Shown here piece after piece: positions 1-6,302 of a stretch of DNA of 14,543 nucleotides. The translations under genes and the position numbers were made by a program. The DNA is from Euryarchaeota archaeon UBA250 (lineage in GTDB: Archaea; Thermoplasmatota; Poseidoniia; Poseidoniales; Thalassarchaeaceae): NCBI GenBank assembly GCA_002504845.1, contig DATW01000023.1:1-14543 (forward strand). Direction: 5' to 3'. Below the pieces are notes generated by a model. It was not told the origin of the DNA. It worked only from the letters and a program-made list of their open reading frames with translations, and made no database searches. Within the stretch, counting starts at the first letter, position 1. Every line of letters starts with the position of its first letter.

Positions 1-1344
1 TTCTCTTCCACTGCCATCGCTCGCAGATTCAGAGGTCTGCTCGGTATGATAGGGCTTTCAACAGCAGTTGCAATAATGATCTCCCAAGGGTCAGAAATCC
101 TGATCGCAGCTATTTCCACTTTAGTAATAGCAGTCCTTCTCATGTTCGACATACTTCGTCCTGATCCATCACTCCAAGGTAGGCGTGATCTGTTTAGGAG
201 AATAGACTCCGTAGAAATCAGAATCTTGGAAATCAATGAGACCGGAATTCGCCTCGATCATGCTTCCTCGCTATTGAAATTGGCCCGAGAGGAAGGCTGG
301 TCAAATACAAGCCGAGGCCACTCTAGGTTGAAATCAGTTGAACATGAGATTGAATTAGCCCTTTCCATAGACCGGGATCTATCTGAGATACGCGAAGCAG
401 TAATGGTATTAGTCAATCAGGCAGAGTCAATTGCTCCAGAAGCCACAGAATCAGTTTCTTTAGTGGAGAAAGCAGACAGCGAACGCGCGCTCGGATCCCC
501 TCGAGAGGCTGAGACACTATACAGAGAGGCCAAGAAAGTAGCAAACCGAATATCCCTATTCTGGGAACCGGCAAGAGAGGCATTATCAGAGGCCGAGAAA
601 AAACTCGAGAAGCAGAATATAATCGAATCAGACACAATTGCTGGAATGGTCGAATCAGCTCGAAAGGCAATGGAAAGACAGAGGCCAGACGAGGCCCTCC
701 ATTTCCTCGAGGCTCTTCCAGATCAACTTCAGTCTCTGAGTGAAGCATTAGACAGAGTCAGAGCAAGAAGATCCGAGGTCAGCTCTCACCTGGTATCAGA
801 ACATCCGGATATATCAGAAGAAGTCGAATCACAACTCTCATCGATAGACAAATCAATCGAAGATGGAGAACTATCACTTGCGATGGGAGGCCTGGAATCA
901 ATCGCCAGAAGATTGCACAACCGAAGCGAATCAAGACGATCATTCAAGCAGTCAGTACGTCAGAAGGGACTGATACAGAGCAGATTCCCCGTGGCGGAGA
1001 AGACAACATTTGAGAAGCGACTAGAAAGTGCTATTTCACTTTCAAAAGAAGGACTCTGGATACAGGCAGATGAACAACTCAAGTCAATTATCAGCGATCT
1101 GGATTCAGTTGATGCCACTCGAAGGGATACCGGAGAACTTCTTGACTTCTTGGAGGGTGAATGGAAGATGCTGAGGAAGAAACTTGAATCCTCAGGAGTT
1201 GGGGCCGATGACCCTTCAAGGAGGCTTGCAGAGAAGCATATGACCATAGCAAGAGAGAATTTCGAAAATGATTCGTTCCAAGCCTCGAGAAATAACATGG
1301 GATCTGCGGACGAGGCCATGGAATCTCTCAGAAGGCTCGTTTGA
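1..1344 (+). CDS. Membrane-anchored helical-hairpin repeat protein, 5' end outside window
   Basis: I do not recognise this protein. The frame is open from base 1; the first ATG inside the window is at 46, but it falls within a hydrophobic stretch preceded by the basic residues ARRFRG, so the true start is probably upstream and the gene partial. Two membrane segments are visible, about residues 1-13 (extending upstream of the ATG) and 17-37 counted from the ATG, joined by a short SQGSE loop. The remaining ~395 residues are soluble, charged and almost wholly helical. At about residues 141-170, 201-230, 264-290, 327-352 and 394-428 a similar helix-turn-helix recurs (small residues every three to four positions, a polar turn, then A-x3-L), spaced 60-67 residues apart and TPR-like. 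No enzyme motif is seen. It would be membrane-tethered with a cytoplasmic scaffold or coiled-coil domain; this is inference. It ends 45 bases before the isomerase gene on the same strand, so co-transcription is possible. Confidence 0.75.
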   Translation, partial: FSSTAIARRFRGLLGMIGLSTAVAIMISQGSEILIAAISTLVIAVLLMFDILRPDPSLQGRRDLFRRIDSVEIRILEINETGIRLDHASSLLKLAREEGWSNTSRGHSRLKSVEHEIELALSIDRDLSEIREAVMVLVNQAESIAPEATESVSLVEKADSERALGSPREAETLYREAKKVANRISLFWEPAREALSEAEKKLEKQNIIESDTIAGMVESARKAMERQRPDEALHFLEALPDQLQSLSEALDRVRARRSEVSSHLVSEHPDISEEVESQLSSIDKSIEDGELSLAMGGLESIARRLHNRSESRRSFKQSVRQKGLIQSRFPVAEKTTFEKRLESAISLSKEGLWIQADEQLKSIISDLDSVDATRRDTGELLDFLEGEWKMLRKKLESSGVGADDPSRRLAEKHMTIARENFENDSFQASRNNMGSADEAMESLRRLV

Positions 1345-1389
1345 ATGGGAATAGATGCACTCAAGAAGGCACGCTCATAGCAACCCCTC

Positions 1390-1968
1390 GTGGACTTCGA
1401 CTTCCAAGACTTCGCGGGAGGATACCTCAAGGATCTTCAACGCACTCTTGAGGACCTATCTCGGGATGATTTGGAGTCCCTATATGACGAGGTAGTCTCT
1501 GCAATCGGCAGAGATGCAACTATTCATTTCGTAGGCAATGGGGGTAGTGCTGCTACTCCATCTCACAGCGCTGGCGACTGGTCCAAGGAGTTGCGTGTCA
1601 GAACTATCTCCCATGTAGACAACGTCGCCTCGCTGACGGCCTTTGCAAATGACGTCTCCTACGAGGATGTATTCGTGGGCCAACTCACCACATTCCTGAG
1701 AGACGGAGACCTCGTCATTGGGTTCAGTGGCTCAGGCACAAGTGAAAACGTTGTCCGAGCGTTAGAATTTGCGAGAGACAGATCCTGCAGAACCGCGGCC
1801 ATCACAGGAGACTATCGAGGCGGAGGTGGCGGAAAGTTGCCTTCCATAGTAGATGCCTGTCTTGTTGTACCCTCGCATTCGATGGAGAGGATAGAAGACC
1901 TGCAACTCATCGTGAATCATGTGATAAAAGAGGCAGTAAAGTCCTCAGGCCACGTTAGGAATGGATGA
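1390..1968 (+). CDS. gmhA: Phosphoheptose isomerase-like SIS-domain protein (GmhA family)
   Basis: 192 residues, the usual size for GmhA. The family converts sedoheptulose 7-phosphate to D-glycero-D-manno-heptose 7-phosphate in the cytosol, as the first step towards nucleotide-activated heptose. One SIS domain is seen: the phosphate-binding GNGGSA loop at residues 49-54, SGSGTSEN at 113-120, and the C-terminal helix ERIEDLQLIVNH at 166-177. His59 and His177 match catalytic histidines of E. coli GmhA; the position of its catalytic Glu65 is Asp63 here, as I recall for a second GmhA-like group, so substrate assignment is less certain than fold. The start is GTG at 1390, the first start codon after an in-frame TAG at 1378; no Shine-Dalgarno site is seen. 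The 3' end overlaps the convergent heptose kinase by 14 bases, which supports a heptose role. Another sugar-phosphate isomerase is the alternative. Confidence 0.85.
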   Translation: MDFDFQDFAGGYLKDLQRTLEDLSRDDLESLYDEVVSAIGRDATIHFVGNGGSAATPSHSAGDWSKELRVRTISHVDNVASLTAFANDVSYEDVFVGQLTTFLRDGDLVIGFSGSGTSENVVRALEFARDRSCRTAAITGDYRGGGGGKLPSIVDACLVVPSHSMERIEDLQLIVNHVIKEAVKSSGHVRNG

Positions 1969-2929
1969 TCTCTGATCCCTTTTCTTCAATTGACAATGGA
2001 AGAACTCTGTTTATCTCAGGAAGCGAACTCCTCAGTCTGGATTCGATTGAACCATCGCCATGGACGAGGAAGAAACCACCTCCGCCCGCACCGAGAAGCT
2101 TTCCCCCTGTCACCCCTAAGTCAATCAGCTTGGAGTATAATGAGTCAAGACCATCGTTTGTCACACTTGGAGATAGGCCCTTTTTGATTTCCCACGTGTT
2201 ATGAAGAAGACGACCAAGAGCATCTAAATCACCAGACTGGATGAGTTTCTCAGCCTCTTCAGCCTGTCCCCTTATCGCTCTAAGCCGCCTCAATTTATCT
2301 TCGGCATCATCACTCTCTTCCCCAAGTACAGCCGATGCGCTTCGTGTTGAACCGGTATAGACCAGACAAAACTCCTGTTCCATACGTCTTACTATCTCTG
2401 AATCGGTCGTTATGGGTACAACTTCAACACCCTTCTCGCCGAATGATATCCGATTCAAACCGCCAAACGCAGCAGCATATTGGTCCTGTCTTCCTATCGG
2501 TTCACCGAGGATGTCAATCTCTATCTTACAGGCTTCTTCTGCAAGCTGCCGAGGTCCTACGGTTCTGCCAGCCAGATGATGGAGAGCATTGAGCACCCCT
2601 ACGGTTACGACTGATGAAGATCCAAGACCGGTACCTCTGGAGGGTATGTCTGCAATTGTTGTTATCTCAACACCACTCGTAACTCCAGTGATTCTCATAG
2701 CCTCTCTGACGAGATCGTGTTCTACATCATCTACGCTTTCCACTGTTTCCATTCTTGAATATGATAGCCTGATACGGTCATCGAAACGTTCGTTCACCGT
2801 GACATGTATGTAACGAGATATCGCTGTTGAGACAACAAGGCCTCCAAGATCTTCTTTTTTGGCGAATCCGTCCAAATCTGTCCCTCCTCCGCAGAATGAG
2901 ACTCGAACCGGCGTCTTCGAGATGATCAT
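1955..2929 (-). CDS. hddA: D-glycero-D-manno-heptose 7-phosphate kinase-like GHMP kinase (HddA family)
   Basis: 324 residues from the chosen start. GHMP-fold small-molecule kinase; HddA phosphorylates heptose 7-phosphate at C1 with ATP on the route to GDP-heptose. Visible motifs: N-terminal PVRVSFCGGGTDL (7-19), ATP-binding GTGLGSSS (99-106), IGRQDQYAAAFGGLN (145-159) at the substrate site, and GGKLLGAGGGGF (275-286) near the C-terminus. I chose ATG at 2929 because family members begin a few residues before the PxRxSFxGGGTD motif. The frame stays open to TTG 3019/ATG 3016, which would add a hydrophobic ~29-residue N-terminus (MALWFLLVIW...) unusual for this family. Convergent with the isomerase gene and downstream of thrS on the same strand (116-base gap). 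The later bisphosphate phosphatase and nucleotidyltransferase steps are not in the window. A related sugar kinase (e.g. fucose or galactose type) is the alternative. Confidence 0.85.
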   Translation of the reverse strand: MIISKTPVRVSFCGGGTDLDGFAKKEDLGGLVVSTAISRYIHVTVNERFDDRIRLSYSRMETVESVDDVEHDLVREAMRITGVTSGVEITTIADIPSRGTGLGSSSVVTVGVLNALHHLAGRTVGPRQLAEEACKIEIDILGEPIGRQDQYAAAFGGLNRISFGEKGVEVVPITTDSEIVRRMEQEFCLVYTGSTRSASAVLGEESDDAEDKLRRLRAIRGQAEEAEKLIQSGDLDALGRLLHNTWEIKKGLSPSVTNDGLDSLYSKLIDLGVTGGKLLGAGGGGFFLVHGDGSIESRLRSSLPEINRVLPLSIEEKGSEIIHS

Positions 2930-3034
2930 CACCCTGCGAAAAGCCTCGTCGATTTCAACAGAACGGGTTCCAGACTGACCCAATGTCCAGATAACCAGCA
3001 AAAACCACAATGCCATCAAGTTATTTTCAACGTC

Positions 3035-3048
3035 TAAATCATGATTTA
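3035..3048. repeat. 14-base perfect palindrome at the end of thrS
   Basis: The sequence TAAATCATGATTTA is its own reverse complement. It includes the thrS stop codon (TAA on the minus strand, 3048-3046) and lies ~106 bases upstream of the chosen hddA start. On the minus strand it begins with the A/T-rich TTTAAATC, a possible TATA-like box placed about 25 bases before the alternative hddA ATG at 3016. It could be a promoter element, an operator for a dimeric regulator, or chance in AT-rich sequence. Confidence 0.45.
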
Positions 3049-4989
3049 AACCATAGTCATAGACGGCGACCTGCTCTTGATTTCTTCAACAATACCCTCG
3101 ATGAAATCTTCAAGCAGTACACCATTGCGTTGATCGCCATTTCGAGCCCTGATTGAAACAGTCCCATTTTCCGCCTCATCCTCTCCGATGATTAGCATGT
3201 AGGCGGGCCGCATTTTTCTATGGGTCCTAATTTTCCTGCCTATCGTACTGTCTGAGTCGTCTAGGGAGACTCTGATGCCTTGCTCTCTCAGATCGAGTGC
3301 CACCTTTGCAGCATGCTCGGCATGACGTTCAGAGATGGTGATTATCTGAACCTGGGTGGGTGAAAGCCAGGTTGGGAAATTCCCCATCCAATGCTCCGTT
3401 AGGAAGGCAACAAATCGCTCATGTGTCGACAGAGGCGCTCTGTGTATGACCAGAACCTCGCCATTTTCAGAACCCGTTTCATCCATATACGACAATCCGA
3501 ATCTCTCCTTTGCTGCAAAGTCCAGCTGTATTGTGGACATGGATTCCTCCCTACCAAGAGCAGTTCTGAACTGAATGTCTACTTTGGGCCCATAGAACGC
3601 AGCTTCGCCGACCGCCTCAACGTAATCCACACCAAGATCATCCATTATTGAACGCAATCTGTCTTGTGTCAATGCCCAGTTTTCTGGTTGATCAATATAT
3701 TTCGAGGTCTTCTCAGGATCCCACAAGGATAGCCTGAATGAATAATCCTCAAATCCAAATGCGGAATAGTAGTCCTGAACCATACGTACATTTGATGCAA
3801 CTTCCTCAGCGACCTGATCGAGTGTACAATAGATATGTGCGTCGTTCATCGAGAGCATACGCACTCTCAAAAGACCAGCTAGCGTACCCGACAACTCATT
3901 TCGATAGACTGTCCCATACTCGGCCACTCTGAGCGGCAGATCCCTGTATGACCGCTTCTTATTCTTGTACACCAGATGATGCATTGGACAGTTCATCGCC
4001 TTGAGATAATACGTACCATCATCCATCTCCATAGGGGGGTACATGCCATCAGCATAGTGCGGGAGATGACCGCTCGCTTCGAAGAGCTGCTTCTTTCCAA
4101 GTACAGGGGTAGTGACACGTACGTAACCATAGTTATCTTCAGTTTCGACTGCAAACTTTTCAATTTGAGATTTCAAAGTCTCTCCGTTGGGAAGCCAAAC
4201 AGGGAGCCCCTTTCCAATCAACTCATCGATCATGTAGAGTTCCATTTCTTTGCCGATTTTCTTATGATCTCTTTTCGCTGCTTCTTCTATCTGGCGTTGC
4301 CTTTCTTTGAGACCTTCTTTCGAGGAGTAGCACATCCCGTATATCCTCACCAACGACTCTCGCGAACTATCGGCCCTCCAGTAAGCCTGACTGGTGCTTG
4401 TAAGCTTGAACCACCTCAAGTGAGAGGTCGACGGGACATGTGGCCCACGACACAGATCAATGAAATCGCCCTGACGATATGCAGAAGATCCGACATCGTG
4501 TCCGACCTTGTCATCCATGATTTCAATTTTGAATTTGTTAGATCTGAACATCTCTCGCAACGTCGAGTTATCATATTCCTCTCGTACGATTTTGTGATTT
4601 GATCTGATATGCTGCTGCATCTTCTTCTCTATGTTTCTAAGATCATCATCCCCTATCGGGTCCATGTGGAAATCATAGTAGAATCCATGATCAATAGGCG
4701 GACCAATTGTTGGTTTTGCTTCCGGAAAGAGCTCTACAACAGCTTGGGCAAGTAGATGCGCACAAGAGTGCCGGAGGATATACAGCCCCTCATCACTCTC
4801 GCCCAATATTGGTTTTATTTTGCAGTCAGATTCTATGACGTGTGAGAAATCCCTTTCCTCTCCATCGACAAGAACCGCTACGGCTCCAGACTTCTTGCCA
4901 TGGACATTGAAGATCACTTCACCCGCGGTTATACCTTCGGCATATTCGTGAATAGTGCCATCAGAGAGCTCAACGGTGACCATCGCCAT
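3046..4989 (-). CDS. thrS: Threonyl-tRNA synthetase, bacterial type
   Basis: 647 residues, the full bacterial length. It charges tRNA-Thr with threonine. Domains in order: TGS (~1-64); editing domain (~65-225) with zinc-type HSCAH (His74, His78) and DLCRGPH (Cys180, His184); class II catalytic core (~245-535) with MNCPMH (zinc ligand Cys334), motif 2 YRNE (Arg363), NDAHIYC (His385) and VIHRA (His516); anticodon-binding domain (~540-640). The HxxxH/CxxxH editing domain is the bacterial/eukaryotic kind; many euryarchaea instead carry a D-aminoacyl-tRNA-deacylase-like editing domain, so this gene was probably acquired by transfer. Oddities: PMH where E. coli has PGH, and LSMNDAH where E. coli has FTQDDAH. 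The ATG at 4989 is preceded by AGGA five bases upstream on the minus strand, a plausible ribosome binding site. The gene is divergent from the NAD kinase-family gene across 169 bases. Confidence 0.97.
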   Translation of the reverse strand: MAMVTVELSDGTIHEYAEGITAGEVIFNVHGKKSGAVAVLVDGEERDFSHVIESDCKIKPILGESDEGLYILRHSCAHLLAQAVVELFPEAKPTIGPPIDHGFYYDFHMDPIGDDDLRNIEKKMQQHIRSNHKIVREEYDNSTLREMFRSNKFKIEIMDDKVGHDVGSSAYRQGDFIDLCRGPHVPSTSHLRWFKLTSTSQAYWRADSSRESLVRIYGMCYSSKEGLKERQRQIEEAAKRDHKKIGKEMELYMIDELIGKGLPVWLPNGETLKSQIEKFAVETEDNYGYVRVTTPVLGKKQLFEASGHLPHYADGMYPPMEMDDGTYYLKAMNCPMHHLVYKNKKRSYRDLPLRVAEYGTVYRNELSGTLAGLLRVRMLSMNDAHIYCTLDQVAEEVASNVRMVQDYYSAFGFEDYSFRLSLWDPEKTSKYIDQPENWALTQDRLRSIMDDLGVDYVEAVGEAAFYGPKVDIQFRTALGREESMSTIQLDFAAKERFGLSYMDETGSENGEVLVIHRAPLSTHERFVAFLTEHWMGNFPTWLSPTQVQIITISERHAEHAAKVALDLREQGIRVSLDDSDSTIGRKIRTHRKMRPAYMLIIGEDEAENGTVSIRARNGDQRNGVLLEDFIEGIVEEIKSRSPSMTMV

Positions 4990-5057
4990 AGAAATCCTAT
5001 TTGCCTCTCCATCGACATTTGGTTATGAAGACCGTGGAAGGTACGAGCATAGTACTG

Positions 5058-5068
5058 CTGTATATTGG
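5058..5068 (-). promoter_or_regulatory. Possible TATA box for thrS
   Basis: On the minus strand this reads CCAATATACAG, an A/T core in the divergent spacer, about 74 bases before the thrS ATG. If used, it would give a leader of roughly 45-50 bases, which fits the presence of an AGGA ribosome binding site ahead of thrS. The evidence is only the motif and its position. Confidence 0.25.
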
Positions 5069-5130
5069 CATCCCGACAACTTTAGAATTAGTAATGGAAT
5101 GAGATTTGAATTACAATTTCAGGCGTACCC

Positions 5131-5140
5131 CTAAGTTACT
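5131..5140 (+). promoter_or_regulatory. Possible TATA box for the NAD kinase-family gene
   Basis: CTAAGTTACT is centred about 23 bases before the ATG at 5159, the spacing expected for an archaeal TATA box driving a leaderless transcript. No Shine-Dalgarno site stands before the ATG, which agrees with a leaderless message. The match to an A/T-rich box is weak. Confidence 0.3.
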
Positions 5141-5158
5141 GTATCCTTTCCGACGACT

Positions 5159-6298
5159 ATGTTCCGCATCGGGCTCGTAGTCAACCCAGATGCAGGTCTC
5201 GGTGGGAGACTTGGTCTGAAGGGATCCGACGGCTTGGCGTTGAAAGCCAGGGCTGAAGGTGCTGAAGACCGAGCAGGGCCTCGAGCAAGATCTGCAATGG
5301 CACTTTTGGAAAAGGCCCTTACAAAGTACGGAGCAACTGTGCTAATCTCTGAAGGGAGGATGGGGTCCGAGTGGCTCGATTCAAAATCTGGTATCAATAC
5401 GATTGTTGTACACGAATCCAGAGGTATCACTTCCCATGAAGATACAAGAGAGTTGGTGAAGATACTCGTTAATCAAGGGGTTGATCTGATACTCTATGCG
5501 GGTGGAGATGGAACAACAAGAGACTTGATACAAACCCTAGAAGAGAATGAATCATCTAATACTCCGATTGTTGGCATACCCTGCGGAGTCAAGATGTACT
5601 CTGGGTGTTTTGCCAGCTCCCCCAAAGCTGCAGCGGAGGTGGTAGAAGCATGGATGGGCGGCGACTTACTAGTTGCCTCGACAGAGGTTCTAGATCTCGA
5701 CGAGGAAATCTATCGAGATGGGGGATGGTCCGTTCGCTTGTACGCAGAGGCAATGACTCCTTCAAGTCCGAGATGGATGCAGGGAGCGAAAGAAATGGTT
5801 GAATCAGCCTCGGAAGATGAGGTCATCGAGGGAATCGCTGAGCACGTTCGTGACGTTCTGATGTCTCCTGAGAGACTAGTCATATGGGGGTCGGGAGGGA
5901 CTTTACGTAGAATAGGGGAAATCGTAGGTTTGAGCCCAACCTTACTTGGAGTGGACGCGTCATTAGGCAATAATCAGGTTGGAACAGATCTTAGCGAGGG
6001 GGGTTTGATTGAGTTGTTGGATTCACATCGCGGCGAGGTGACAATTTTGCTATCGCCCATGGGCGGTCAGGGATTCCTCATAGGGAGGGGCAATTTGCAA
6101 CTATCCCCAGAAGTTCTGAGGAAGGCAAAACCCTCGTCAGTATTGGGCATATGCACTCCTTCGAAGCTATTGACCATTAGATCACTCAGAATTGAGACAG
6201 GGGATGATGCACTAGACGACATATTCAGAGAAATGAAGTATCTCAAGGCATTACAAGGATACAGGACTACCCGAATACTTCCGGTTTCCGTCGATTGA
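5159..6298 (+). CDS. ATP-NAD kinase family protein (COG3199/AcoX-like type)
   Basis: 379 residues, matching the long ATP-NAD kinase-like family rather than compact classical NAD kinase. The expected activity is phosphorylation of NAD to NADP in the cytosol. Diagnostic segments are the N-terminal glycine-rich NPDAGLGGRLGLKGSDG (9-25), the diphosphate-binding YAGGDGTTRD (113-122, the GGDG motif of the NAD kinase/diacylglycerol kinase superfamily), GIPCGVKMYSG (139-149) and a C-terminal SPMGGQGFLIGRGN (299-312). The ATG at 5159 immediately precedes the first beta strand (MFRIGLVVNP), so this start is secure. It is divergent from thrS and convergent with the photolyase, its stop lying 4 bases from the photolyase stop. 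Family members near ketoacid dehydrogenase or acetoin genes may act on other substrates; here no such neighbour is seen, so NAD kinase is the default reading. Confidence 0.88.
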   Translation: MFRIGLVVNPDAGLGGRLGLKGSDGLALKARAEGAEDRAGPRARSAMALLEKALTKYGATVLISEGRMGSEWLDSKSGINTIVVHESRGITSHEDTRELVKILVNQGVDLILYAGGDGTTRDLIQTLEENESSNTPIVGIPCGVKMYSGCFASSPKAAAEVVEAWMGGDLLVASTEVLDLDEEIYRDGGWSVRLYAEAMTPSSPRWMQGAKEMVESASEDEVIEGIAEHVRDVLMSPERLVIWGSGGTLRRIGEIVGLSPTLLGVDASLGNNQVGTDLSEGGLIELLDSHRGEVTILLSPMGGQGFLIGRGNLQLSPEVLRKAKPSSVLGICTPSKLLTIRSLRIETGDDALDDIFREMKYLKALQGYRTTRILPVSVD

Positions 6299-6302
6299 GC
6301 CC

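Noticed and set aside
413..748. Open frames on the minus strand inside the membrane-repeat protein gene
   Set aside because: They lie antisense to a longer open frame with a coherent membrane plus helical-repeat protein; their translations are low-complexity Ser/Leu/Arg-rich and match no family.
1345..1380. 11-codon ATG-to-TAG frame directly after the repeat-protein stop
   Set aside because: It is too short to support, with no Shine-Dalgarno site; it is in the same frame as the preceding gene and is probably residual spacer.
960..1430. 156-codon minus-strand open frame spanning the end of the repeat protein and the start of the isomerase
   Set aside because: It is antisense to two better-supported genes, and its Ser-rich translation reflects reverse-complemented acidic codons.
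3976..4602. 208-codon plus-strand open frame opposite thrS
   Set aside because: It is antisense to the conserved catalytic and editing domains of ThrRS; its translation resembles no protein family.
4990..5158. The 169-base thrS/NAD kinase spacer, inspected for a tRNA, T-box or riboswitch-like leader
   Set aside because: No cloverleaf, anticodon arm or conserved T-box element was seen; only weak TATA-like boxes and short imperfect inverted repeats are present.
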